A stretch of 64,000 nucleotides of DNA from Pseudomonas sp. Irchel 3E13. GTDB lineage: Bacteria > Pseudomonadota > Gammaproteobacteria > Pseudomonadales > Pseudomonadaceae. The stretch covers positions 60,419 to 124,418 of the forward strand of contig NZ_FYDX01000021.1 in NCBI RefSeq assembly GCF_900187455.1. The letters run 5' to 3'. The notes beneath the pieces were generated by a model. The model saw nothing but the letters and a program-made list of their open reading frames with translations. It was not told where the DNA came from and ran no database searches. The position numbers and the translations under genes were made by a program. Positions 53,077 to 61,411 of the stretch are shown one piece after another (positions within the stretch are counted from its first letter, which is position 1; the number at the start of each line of letters is the position of its first letter).

Positions 53077-55990
53077 TGACAACGTGGCGTTGATTCGCCG
53101 CCCGGTGTTGACCGGGCACCAATTGATCGACGGCCTGTGGCTGCCCCGCGAACGCTTCGATGAACACGCGGCGGCGCGGCTGATCCTGAGCCAGTGGCAG
53201 ACCGGCGCCAGTGCCTGGCGCTTTGTCGATGGCGACCTGTTGCGCTTGCGCCAGCCGCTGTCGGTGCACTGCGAAACCCTGACCGGCTGGCCGCTGATTC
53301 GTCAGGGCCGCGCCCTGTGTTCCGCGCTGCTCAGCCCCGAAGAAATCCGCACGATGCCAACGGCGGACCTCTGGCTGGTACGCGGTAGCCACGTCGAGGC
53401 CCTGCACCTGCGCGACGCCGAAGTGCTGTCGCCGGAGCAGTGGATCGATATCAGCGGCTACACCCTGCTGGACACCTACGACTGCCGCAGCACGCTGGCG
53501 GAACCGGATCTCGATCTGCTGACGCCGTCCGCCGATACGCGGGAAATCTTCGGCGACGCGCTGGCGCCGGTCAGCCCGGAGCGGGAAGGGGTGATGAACG
53601 CCCTGCAGGCGCGGCAGCAGAACGCACAGGCCGGGCCGAAAGCTTCCGCCGAGGCAGCGGGTAAAGATGAGTGGCAGCGTCCTGATTCGACATCGTCCGT
53701 CTGGCCGAAGCTGGGGGTGGCCATTGCGATCATCATCGCCTTGCGCTGGTTGAGCGGTGGCGGCGTCAGCTCAGCGTCGGCCAACGATGCGGACACCTGG
53801 AACGCGGTCCTCAAGATGATCGCCGCGACGCTCATCGGTGCAATCGTGGTGACGCTGCTGTTGGCGGCGGTGCGCGCGTTGCTGCAACGCCGGCACAGCG
53901 CACAGCCGGCGTCACGTCCCCAATCGCCGGGAACGGCAGACGCACCGGCCAAGCCTCCAGCGCTTCCAGGCCGCGCGCGCCCAACACAATCCCGCCCCGC
54001 CTTGTGGCGCCGCCTGCTGACCCGCCTCACCCTCAATTCGCGCTTGTCGGCCCTCTACGGCAAACGCCAGGCCGACTACATGCGGCGCATGCTCGAGATG
54101 TTCGAGAGCGGCGATTTCCAGGAAGCCTTGCGTCACGCCATCCCCCTCGGCGACGAGCAGGGCAGCCGCGAACAGGCGTTCGGCGCGCCCAAACGCCGCG
54201 ACGACCTCAGCCTCAACGGCCAACGCGGGCCGGCGCGAAGCATGCTCATGGACGAGGGCATGGACGATCACCTGCGGAAAATCTACCGTCACTCGTTCGA
54301 GCGCCTGGACCGCGAAGGCCGGGTCGATGAAGCGGCCTTCGTCCTCGCCGAACTGCTCAAGGCCCGCCAGGAAGCCCTCGACTATCTGGAAATCCACGGC
54401 CGACACACCCAGGCCGCTGAGCTGGCCCTCGCCTGGGACATGGCGCCGGCGATGATCGTGCGCCTGCTGTGTGCGGCGGGTGACTGGCAGCGCGCGATTC
54501 TCGTGGCCCGCCGCGACGACGCCTTTGCCGACGCCGTGGCATTGCTGCAGGAAAAGTGGCCGGAAAGCGCCGACCGCCTGCGCCTGGAATGGGCCGAAGC
54601 CCTCACTGGCAAAGGCCTCTGGCTGCAGGCCGTCGACGTGATCTGGAGCCTGCCCGCCGAGCGCGAGCGCGCCGCGCAATGGCTGCTCAACGCCGAAGCG
54701 GCGGGCGGCCAGTTGGCGATTGGCGCGCTGGTCAAACGCGCGATCCTGTTGCCCGACACGCTCGATGCCTACAGCGACTGGGTCGAGCAACTGCGCGACG
54801 ACCCCAAGCGCCACGCCGAACGTGCCGTGCTGGTCCGAGCCCTGCTGGAACACAAAACCCGTGGCGGCGCCCTGGCATGGCTGGCTGGCGCCATCGCCAA
54901 TGCCGTCGTCGCCGATCAGGCGGGCGGCCACGGCCAACTGACCCAGGATCAACTCAAGGCCATGATCAAAATGAGCAAGGACAACCTCCTGCTCAGCGAC
55001 CTGCCCAACAAAGCCCCGCCGCACTCAACCGTGGTGCCGCTGGACAGCGTCGACGCCGTGCAGGAATGGACCGCCCCGGAGCTGGGCAGCCGACCGATCT
55101 TCGACGCCGTCCCGCTCGACGACCAACGCTACCTGATCGCCCTCGGCGAAGCCGGCGCGGCGGTGATCGACGCCCACGGCAAAACGGTCTTCCACTTCCC
55201 CGTGCCCGCCCAGGCCATCGTCATCGGTCACAGCCGTCAGGTCGCGCTGGTGGTTGCCAGGCGCAGTGACGTCTGGCGCGTCAGCAAGCTCGACCTGGTC
55301 AACCGCAGCGCCATCGACCTTGGCGTCCTGCGCTTCGACGTCTTCGCTCGCTCATTCGACGGCACCGGCTGGACCATTGGCCGGGACCACCAGTTACGTG
55401 TGGTCGACGCCGACCGCGACTTCACCACCCTGTGGCATGTCAGCGACTTGCCGGGCCGCGTGCTGGCGCTCAAAGAGGATGAACACAACGAATCCATCTG
55501 GCTGCACGGTGCCGACGGTAGCGGCCACGTGTGGCATTACCGCCTGCCTGAGCGGCGGCTGGTGGGCAACGATCCGCTGCCGGGGCTGAAGCATGAAAAC
55601 AGCTTCTTGCTGCTGACGGCCAACGGCGACGTTACCGAAGTGGGCCTCAAGCTCAAACCCGGCGCCGAGGCGATTCTGGTGCTGGATCGCGAGGGCGACC
55701 GCAAGGGCTATCGACTGCCCGGTTTCGAAGAAAACACCCCGACAGAAGACCCGCTCAACCTCTACCTTTCCGGCCCGTGGCTGGTGGCTTGCTATGCCCT
55801 TGCCGGCGAAGACACCCGCGTTTACTTCACCCACCGCGGCAGCGACCAACTCTGCGCCAGCCTCGACTGGCCGGCGTCGGATGTGCAGGTTCGGTGCGTG
55901 GGGAGTGACTGGATGTTGTTCGATGGGCAGGGACGGCTGAGCCATATCAGCGTGGCGGAGGGGTGGCAGAGGAATGTGGTGGTGAATTGA
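53069..55990 (+). CDS. Large membrane-anchored protein with helical repeats and C-terminal propeller
   Basis: This 973-residue protein has an N-terminal soluble domain of about 200 residues, two TM helices at about residues 212-232 and 247-272, a proline-rich linker, and a long alpha-helical repeat region from about 330 to 640 (DEAAFVLAELLKARQEALDYLEIHGRHTQAAELALAW). A C-terminal propeller-like region follows (AVPLDDQRYLIALGEAGAAVIDAHGKTVFHFPVP, LVNRSAIDLGVLRFDVF). The start is GTG at 53069 with AAGGA upstream and an 8-base overlap with the vWA gene. It is the likely bpX component: scaffold, sensor or effector platform at the inner membrane. Confidence 0.75.
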   Translation: MLDDNVALIRRPVLTGHQLIDGLWLPRERFDEHAAARLILSQWQTGASAWRFVDGDLLRLRQPLSVHCETLTGWPLIRQGRALCSALLSPEEIRTMPTADLWLVRGSHVEALHLRDAEVLSPEQWIDISGYTLLDTYDCRSTLAEPDLDLLTPSADTREIFGDALAPVSPEREGVMNALQARQQNAQAGPKASAEAAGKDEWQRPDSTSSVWPKLGVAIAIIIALRWLSGGGVSSASANDADTWNAVLKMIAATLIGAIVVTLLLAAVRALLQRRHSAQPASRPQSPGTADAPAKPPALPGRARPTQSRPALWRRLLTRLTLNSRLSALYGKRQADYMRRMLEMFESGDFQEALRHAIPLGDEQGSREQAFGAPKRRDDLSLNGQRGPARSMLMDEGMDDHLRKIYRHSFERLDREGRVDEAAFVLAELLKARQEALDYLEIHGRHTQAAELALAWDMAPAMIVRLLCAAGDWQRAILVARRDDAFADAVALLQEKWPESADRLRLEWAEALTGKGLWLQAVDVIWSLPAERERAAQWLLNAEAAGGQLAIGALVKRAILLPDTLDAYSDWVEQLRDDPKRHAERAVLVRALLEHKTRGGALAWLAGAIANAVVADQAGGHGQLTQDQLKAMIKMSKDNLLLSDLPNKAPPHSTVVPLDSVDAVQEWTAPELGSRPIFDAVPLDDQRYLIALGEAGAAVIDAHGKTVFHFPVPAQAIVIGHSRQVALVVARRSDVWRVSKLDLVNRSAIDLGVLRFDVFARSFDGTGWTIGRDHQLRVVDADRDFTTLWHVSDLPGRVLALKEDEHNESIWLHGADGSGHVWHYRLPERRLVGNDPLPGLKHENSFLLLTANGDVTEVGLKLKPGAEAILVLDREGDRKGYRLPGFEENTPTEDPLNLYLSGPWLVACYALAGEDTRVYFTHRGSDQLCASLDWPASDVQVRCVGSDWMLFDGQGRLSHISVAEGWQRNVVVN

Positions 55991-56012
55991 CAGGATGGCT
56001 TGACGCGGAACC

Positions 56013-56038
56013 CATCGCGGCTAACAGCCGCTCCTACA
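56013..56038. repeat. Single REP-like palindrome after the MoxR operon
   Basis: CATCGCGGCTAACAGCCGCTCCTACA has a short internal dyad (GCGGCT / AGCCGC) and the CTCCTACA tail shared with the REP family at 932-1001. It lies 22 bases past the operon's last stop. It is one unpaired copy. Confidence 0.6.
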
Positions 56039-56083
56039 GAATTGAGGCTCAACTCATGCGATAGCGCCTGACCGCTGAATAGC

Positions 56084-57208
56084 TCACCCTTCCACAACCC
56101 GATACCGCGTACTCCGCCCCCCGCCTTCAAGTTTTTCCAGTAACCCCTTCTCCAGCAAATCCGCCAGATGCCGCGTCGCCGTCGCTTTGCTCACCTTCGC
56201 TACCGCCTGATACTGCGCGGCGCTGATGCCGTGTTCGAAGCCCTTGGCGCCGCCGTCCAGCAGTCGATTGAGCACCTTCAACTGCTCCGCCGACAGCGGT
56301 GTCAAACGATGCGCCTGCCAGAACCGCGCTTTGTTCAGCACGCGATCAATGGTTCCCAACGCCTGATTCATGGCCGCCAACAGCGTTTGTAGAAACCACA
56401 TCAGCCATTCAGTGATATTCACCGTACCCTTCTGACTCTGTTCCAGGATGCGGTAATAGCCTGCGCGGTTTTCGAGAATGCTGGCGGACATGGCGTAGAA
56501 GCGGATCGCCTGCTGTTCGCCCTGGGCCAGGGCCAGGTCGGTGATGGCTCGAGTCAGCCGGCCGTTGCCGTCGTCGAAGGGATGCAACGTCACGAACCAG
56601 AAATGCGCCACGCCCGCGCGCAGCAGTGGATGCAGCGCGTGCGAGTCACCATTGAACCAGTCGAGGAAACGCTCCAGTTGCGTTTCCAGCCCTTCGCGCG
56701 GCGGGGCCTCGAAATGCACTGTGGGCCGGTCCAGTCTGCCGGATACCACTTGCATCGGCTCATCGCCGCGCAACTGGCCTACCCGCAGCGAGCGCTGCGC
56801 CAGTGAAGCGTCCTGGTTCGGAAACAGCAGGTTGTGCCAGTGCAGCAGGCGTTCCTGCGTCAGTGGCTGTTCCGGGTGTTGGATGGCATTCAGCATCAGC
56901 TCGGCAAGACCTTCGCTACGCGCGCTGGTCTGGCTTGTGTCTACCTCATCCACGCCCAGGCGCCGGGCCAGCGATGAACGCACCGACCCCGCATTCAGCG
57001 TTTCACCCTCGATGGCGGATGAGGTGATGATGTTCTGCAACAACGCATCGAGCATGCTTTGCCGGCTCTGCTCGTCGCCCACCGCCCCCATCTTTCCCGC
57101 CAGCAAGCCTTGCTCATGCACGCACTGGCGCAGCAACTCGCCGAGCTGATCCGCCTGCCAGTGAAAGGCCGGCCATTGCGGTTGTTGCCAGATCCAATGG
57201 GGTGTCAT
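56084..57208 (-). CDS. Fic-family AMP-transferase with winged-helix tail
   Basis: This 374-residue protein carries the full Fic motif HPFDDGNGRLTR (H209 as catalytic base), so it should transfer AMP from ATP to target side chains. An inhibitory helix motif SxxxEG (S63, E67 and G68 in SSAIEG) at the N-terminus marks it as an auto-inhibited class II Fic. The C-terminal part (KGFEHGISAAQYQAVAKVSKATATRHLADLLEKGLLEKL) looks like a winged helix-turn-helix. Two identical-arm palindromes lie at its start, consistent with auto-regulation. There is no separate antitoxin gene. The target is unknown. Confidence 0.88.
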   Translation of the reverse strand: MTPHWIWQQPQWPAFHWQADQLGELLRQCVHEQGLLAGKMGAVGDEQSRQSMLDALLQNIITSSAIEGETLNAGSVRSSLARRLGVDEVDTSQTSARSEGLAELMLNAIQHPEQPLTQERLLHWHNLLFPNQDASLAQRSLRVGQLRGDEPMQVVSGRLDRPTVHFEAPPREGLETQLERFLDWFNGDSHALHPLLRAGVAHFWFVTLHPFDDGNGRLTRAITDLALAQGEQQAIRFYAMSASILENRAGYYRILEQSQKGTVNITEWLMWFLQTLLAAMNQALGTIDRVLNKARFWQAHRLTPLSAEQLKVLNRLLDGGAKGFEHGISAAQYQAVAKVSKATATRHLADLLEKGLLEKLEGGGRSTRYRVVEG

Positions 57209-57218
57209 GGGAAATCTC

Positions 57219-57281
57219 TGAGCCGAATACGGAATCTATTCGGCTCATTTTGTGAGCCGAATAAGAAGTGTATTCGGCTCA
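57219..57281. promoter_or_regulatory. Tandem 29-bp palindromic operators before the Fic gene
   Basis: TGAGCCGAATA and TATTCGGCTCA arms (11 bases, perfect) occur twice: 57219-57247 and 57253-57281, each with a 7-base spacer and 34 bases apart start to start (about three helical turns). They begin 11 bases upstream of the Fic start, so they overlap the leader and probable promoter. The arrangement is that of a cooperative repressor site. The Fic protein's own winged helix is the best candidate binder. Confidence 0.75.
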
Positions 57282-57316
57282 CGCGGAATCACAAGGCCGC
57301 TTTTTACGCGTCGAGA

Positions 57317-59740
57317 TCAGAAATCCCAGCGAGTCGTCACCATCACATTGCGCGGGTCGCCGTAGTAGGCCGAGTCGTAGAAGCCGATGTTGGTGAAGTA
57401 CTTCTTGTCGAACAGGTTGTTGACGTTGACGGTCGCCGACAGGTTCTCCGTGAACTGGTAGCGGGCCATCAGGTCCACCAGCCAGTACGGGTCCTGGGTG
57501 AATTTCTCGTACCGTCCGGCGCGGTTGTCGTAGCCCCAGTTGTACACCGTCTGCCAGCCGGCGCTCTGCCAGCGCGCGCCGCCGCCGACGGTGAGCTTGT
57601 CGAGACTGCCCTTCAGTTTGTAGCTGGTGTAGAAGCTGACCTGATCTTCCGGTTCCCAGGTCGCGACCTTGTCGTCGTCATCGTTGCGGCTGACCTTGTG
57701 GGTGTAGCCCGCCTGCAACTGCCAGCCAGGGCTGAGCTCGCCGGAAATCTCCGCTTCGTAGCCCTTGGTCTTGGTCTTGGTGCCCACGTAGGAGTACTCG
57801 GCGCCCGGCGTGGAGTTGAACAGGGTGTCGGCGATCGGGCGGTTTTCTTCGTGGACTTCGAAGTAGGCGAGGCTCGAATTCAGGCGGCCGTCGAAGAATT
57901 CACCCTTGAGCCCGAACTCGTAGTTTTTCCCTTCATTGGGATCGAGCATCTTGCGTGTGCGGTCGCGGTATTGGGTCTGCGGCTGGAAGATCTCGGTGTA
58001 GCTGGCGTAGGCGGAGAAGTTGTCGTTGAGGTCGTAGACCAGTCCGGCGTAAGGCACGACCTTGCCACTTTCCTGGGTATCGCTGGTGCCTGTGACCTGG
58101 TAATTGGCGATCCGCGAGCCGAGCAACAGGTGCAAGTCATCCATCAGGCTGAAGCGGCCGGTGAGGTAGGTACCGGTCTGCCGGGTGGTCTCGTCGTTGA
58201 TCTTGGTCGGCTGGTTCCACAGCGGTTCGATGGCTTCGCCGTGCCATTGGTAGAAGTCGTAGGAGTTGTCGAAGTAAGTGGCGTTGGAGAAGTCCTTGCC
58301 CTTCCATTTGGAAATGGAAAGAGACTGGCCGATCACCAGCTCGTGTTCACGGCCAAACAGCTCGAACGGCCCGCTGGCGTAAGCGTCGAGACTGTCGCTG
58401 GTGGTTTCGCCGGTGTACTTGCGGGCGTAGATCGAACTGGCCGTGGCCGAATCCTGGGAGATGTAGCCCAAGGGCGCGTCGTAGCCGTTTATCTGGTGGT
58501 TGTATTGGCCTTTGGCGACCCAGCCATTGTCGAAGTTGTGTTCCAGCGTGGCGAACACAGTGCGGCTGTATTGCTCCCAACTGCTCCATTTCGGGCCGTT
58601 GTTGAAGGCGCGGGGCAGGTCGAGTTTGTTGCCGACCGCATCGAAGATGGTGCGGGTGCCGGTCCAGCTCGAACCCTTGGGTTCGCTGTCCTGATAGTCG
58701 GCGCCCAGAGTCAACAGGGTTTCCGGGCTCAGGTCCACCTCAAGAATGCCGTAGTAGACCTCGGTCTTGCGCGAGTAGTGGTCGAGGAAGGATTTCTTGT
58801 CCTGATAGGCCGCCACTGCCCGGCCGCGCACGTTGCCGGTGTCGGTCAGCGGGCCGCTCACGTCGATCTGCGTGCGGTAGTTGTCCCAGGAGCCGGCGCC
58901 GACTTCGATACTGCTTTTGAAGTCGGACGTGGGTTTCTTGCGAATCAGGTTGATAGTGCCGCCCGGGCCGCCGGCGCCGGTCAGCAGGCCGGTGGCGCCT
59001 TTGAGCACTTCAACGCGGTCGTACAGGGCCATGTCCGTCAGCGTCTGCCCGGCCGAGTACTGGGCGTCACGCAGGGTCGGCATGCCGTCGTACTGGAAGT
59101 TGACGATGGAGAAGCCGCGAGAATAGTAGTTGGTACGTTCGGTGTCGTAGGTCGAGACCGTGATGCCCGGCGTGTGGCGCATCACGTCATCGATGGCGGT
59201 GAGGCCGAAATCGTCCATTACTTGGCGAGTCACCACCGAAATCGACTGCGGCGTCTCCCGCGGCGTCAGCACCAGGCGCGTGGCCGTGGCGATGGTGCCG
59301 GGGGTGTACGAACCGCTGCCTTCGGTGATGGTGCCCAACTGGTTCGACGTCACCTCGGTGGCGCCCAGCTCCAGCGCCGCCGACGCCTGGCTTGCGACCA
59401 GCACATAACCGCCGTTGCCCTGGCGCTCGGCCCGCAGGCCGCTGTTGCCGAGCAGGCGCGCCAGGCCTTCATCGACGCTGTACGCACCGTCGAGTCCGTT
59501 GGTGGTGAGGTTGCGCGTCTGTTCGGTGTCGAACGAAATCGTCACCCCGGCCTGCACGCCGAACTGGGTCAGGGCGTTGCCCAGCGGGCCGGCGCTGATC
59601 TGATAAGTGCCCTGGCTTTGCGCCATCGCCTGGGCCGGCAACAGGGCCAGGCCGGGCAGCGTGGCGAGGGACGCACCCAGCACCGCGAGGCGAACCGCGC
59701 GGCTTATCTTGGTCGTGGTGGTAAGGGGTGACTGACGCAT
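57317..59740 (-). CDS. TonB-dependent ferric-siderophore transducer with STN domain
   Basis: This 807-residue receptor has a signal peptide (cleavage near AMAQ, about residue 41) and a secretin/TonB N-terminal signalling domain (about residues 45-120, YQISAGPLGNALTQFGVQAG). The plug has GATEVTSNQLGTITEGSGSY, PQSISVVTRQVMDDFGLT and VEVLKGATGLLTGAGGPGGTINLIRKK. The barrel ends in VMVTTRWDF. The STN domain means it signals to the anti-sigma factor FecR encoded 112 bases upstream. It resembles the FpvA/FoxA class; the siderophore is unknown. Confidence 0.94.
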   Translation of the reverse strand: MRQSPLTTTTKISRAVRLAVLGASLATLPGLALLPAQAMAQSQGTYQISAGPLGNALTQFGVQAGVTISFDTEQTRNLTTNGLDGAYSVDEGLARLLGNSGLRAERQGNGGYVLVASQASAALELGATEVTSNQLGTITEGSGSYTPGTIATATRLVLTPRETPQSISVVTRQVMDDFGLTAIDDVMRHTPGITVSTYDTERTNYYSRGFSIVNFQYDGMPTLRDAQYSAGQTLTDMALYDRVEVLKGATGLLTGAGGPGGTINLIRKKPTSDFKSSIEVGAGSWDNYRTQIDVSGPLTDTGNVRGRAVAAYQDKKSFLDHYSRKTEVYYGILEVDLSPETLLTLGADYQDSEPKGSSWTGTRTIFDAVGNKLDLPRAFNNGPKWSSWEQYSRTVFATLEHNFDNGWVAKGQYNHQINGYDAPLGYISQDSATASSIYARKYTGETTSDSLDAYASGPFELFGREHELVIGQSLSISKWKGKDFSNATYFDNSYDFYQWHGEAIEPLWNQPTKINDETTRQTGTYLTGRFSLMDDLHLLLGSRIANYQVTGTSDTQESGKVVPYAGLVYDLNDNFSAYASYTEIFQPQTQYRDRTRKMLDPNEGKNYEFGLKGEFFDGRLNSSLAYFEVHEENRPIADTLFNSTPGAEYSYVGTKTKTKGYEAEISGELSPGWQLQAGYTHKVSRNDDDDKVATWEPEDQVSFYTSYKLKGSLDKLTVGGGARWQSAGWQTVYNWGYDNRAGRYEKFTQDPYWLVDLMARYQFTENLSATVNVNNLFDKKYFTNIGFYDSAYYGDPRNVMVTTRWDF

Positions 59741-59797
59741 GGATGATCCTTCCGTTGTAATGGCAGAAACTCGCTGTGATCGCGGCGTATGTCATTG

Positions 59798-59816
59798 ACG
59801 GATGAGAATCAAAATC
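59798..59816. promoter_or_regulatory. Possible Fur box before the STN-type receptor
   Basis: ACGGATGAGAATCAAAATC matches the Fur consensus at 12 of 19 positions by hand alignment and lies about 58 bases upstream of the receptor start. It includes GAGAATCA. The promoter is more likely driven by the FecI-type sigma factor, so the Fur role is uncertain. Confidence 0.35.
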
Positions 59817-59851
59817 AGCAAGGTCGCGGACAGACTATTTGCAACAGCGGC

Positions 59852-60796
59852 TCAAACCGCCTCGATGCTGACCCAATAGCGCGTCAGATAACGGACCTGC
59901 ACCGGCAGCGTCCGCCCGAGGTTTTCCAGGATCGTGTCGCTGTCGTCGACGCGGAACGCGCCGGAAATGCTCAAGTCCCGAACCGCTGCCGCACAGCGCA
60001 GCACGCCGGGGCGGTAGCGCTCCAGTTCCGCGATGAAGTCGCCCAGATGCCAGTCGTTCACGCTGAGCATGCCCTGCGTCCAGGCGCTGGCGCCGGAGGG
60101 CAGCGCGCTGACCGCCTCGACGTGCGCAAAATCGAAGCTCGCCTGCTGCCCGGCGCTCAGCCGCGACACCTGGGCGGGATCGTCGAGCGGACGCAGCTCG
60201 ACCGCATCCTCCAGCACCCCGACCCGCGTTCGCCCGTCCAGTTGCCGCACGCAAAAGCGCGTGCCGAGGGCGCGCACGCTGCCGTCGTCGGTGTGCACGA
60301 TGAACGGGCGCTGGGCCGGGTCCTTGGCGGTCTGGATCATGATCTCGCCGCGGAACAACCGCACCAGCCGCTGCTGCCCGTCAAAGCGGATATCCACCGC
60401 GGAATTCACGTTCAGGTGCAACTGCGAGCCGTCTTCCAGTTGCAGCGCGCGGCGCTCGCCGAAGCCGGTGCGCTGCTGCGCGAGCATCGCCCGGTACGGC
60501 ACCTGCTCGCTGGCCAGCCAGGTGCCGCCGACGGCGATGAGCATGCCGAGCACCTTCAACACATCCCGCCGCTGAGCCTGCGCCGCGCTCAAGCCGGAGA
60601 GGGCGGCGTGCGGAGAGACTTGCGTCCATTGTTGCTGCAGCAATTCCACCCGTGCCCACGCCGCGGCGTGCTGGGGGCTGGCCCGCAGCCACGCCTGCCA
60701 GGCCAGGGTTCGCGCGTCGTCGTGGGCGCCGTCATTGAGCTGCACGTACCAGGTGGCAGCGGCCTCGAGAATCTTGAGGTCCGGCGCGGTGCTCAT
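59852..60796 (-). CDS. FecR-family anti-sigma factor
   Basis: This 314-residue membrane regulator has an N-terminal cytoplasmic DUF4880 region with KILEAAATWYVQLNDG and WQAWLRASPQHAAAWARVE. A single TM helix lies near residues 80-97 (VLKVLGMLIAVGGTWLA), followed by the FecR periplasmic domain (LQLEDGSQLHLNVNSAVDI, GTRFCVRQLDGRTRVGVLEDAVEL). It passes the signal from the receptor to the sigma factor, whose gene it overlaps by four bases. Confidence 0.94.
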   Translation of the reverse strand: MSTAPDLKILEAAATWYVQLNDGAHDDARTLAWQAWLRASPQHAAAWARVELLQQQWTQVSPHAALSGLSAAQAQRRDVLKVLGMLIAVGGTWLASEQVPYRAMLAQQRTGFGERRALQLEDGSQLHLNVNSAVDIRFDGQQRLVRLFRGEIMIQTAKDPAQRPFIVHTDDGSVRALGTRFCVRQLDGRTRVGVLEDAVELRPLDDPAQVSRLSAGQQASFDFAHVEAVSALPSGASAWTQGMLSVNDWHLGDFIAELERYRPGVLRCAAAVRDLSISGAFRVDDSDTILENLGRTLPVQVRYLTRYWVSIEAV

Positions 60797-61296
60797 TCGG
60801 GTTCGACCAGCAGCAGGCAGCGGGTCATGGCGCGGATCAGGTGATTCTTCACCGTGGTCACCGACACATTGAAGCGCTCGGCGGCGGCCACGTAGGTCAG
60901 CCCTTCAAGCTGCACCGCGAGAAAAATCTCCCGCGTGCGGCTGCCCAGCTCATCGAGCATCGCGTCGATCGACATCAGCATCTCGATGATCGACAGCCGC
61001 ACCTCCGGCGACACCTCCACCGGCTCGGGCCGCAGCGCCAGGGCTTGCAGATAGGCCTGCTCGATCGTGCGACGGCGCGACTTGTCGATCAGCAGCGAGC
61101 TGGCGATGGCGCTCAAATAACCGCGGGGCTCGCGGATCGGCTCGGCATTGCGCGCCGTCATCACCCGGATGAACGTGTCCTGCGCCAGGTCGGCCGCATC
61201 GGCGGTGTTGCCCAGGCGAACCCGCAACCAGCCCTTGAGCCAACCGTTGTGCTCGCTGTACAGCCGATGAAGCGCCGAATGATCAAGTGCCGACAT
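60793..61296 (-). CDS. FecI-type ECF sigma factor
   Basis: This 167-residue sigma factor has region 2 (LYSEHNGWLKGWLRVRLGNTADAADLAQDTFIRVM) and region 4 (EIFLAVQLEGLTYVAAAERFNVSVTTVKNHLIRAM). It should direct transcription of the receptor gene when the ferric siderophore is bound. It is the first gene of a fecI-fecR pair in the same orientation as the receptor. A candidate Fur box lies about 24 bases upstream of the start. Confidence 0.95.
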   Translation of the reverse strand: MSALDHSALHRLYSEHNGWLKGWLRVRLGNTADAADLAQDTFIRVMTARNAEPIREPRGYLSAIASSLLIDKSRRRTIEQAYLQALALRPEPVEVSPEVRLSIIEMLMSIDAMLDELGSRTREIFLAVQLEGLTYVAAAERFNVSVTTVKNHLIRAMTRCLLLVEPE

Positions 61297-61319
61297 GGGG
61301 AGGGTGCCAGGACGTTAAT

Positions 61320-61338
61320 GGTAATCGGTCGCATTATC
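61320..61338. promoter_or_regulatory. Candidate Fur box upstream of the FecI-type sigma gene
   Basis: GGTAATCGGTCGCATTATC matches the Fur consensus at 12 of 19 positions, with both outer ends (TAAT and CATTATC) intact. It lies 24 bases upstream of the sigma factor start. Fur control of fecI-type genes is the known pattern. Confidence 0.55.
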
Positions 61339-61411
61339 TTGGCGAGGGGTGTTGTGCGCAAGGGGTGAATTTCCTTGCGTCGAGGCGGACCGCACAAAGC
61401 GGACCGGCGGT

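Noticed and set aside
57059..59731. 890-codon plus-strand frame opposite the STN-type TonB receptor
   Set aside because: The minus-strand receptor has a signal peptide, STN, plug and barrel in full. The plus frame is a codon-bias shadow.
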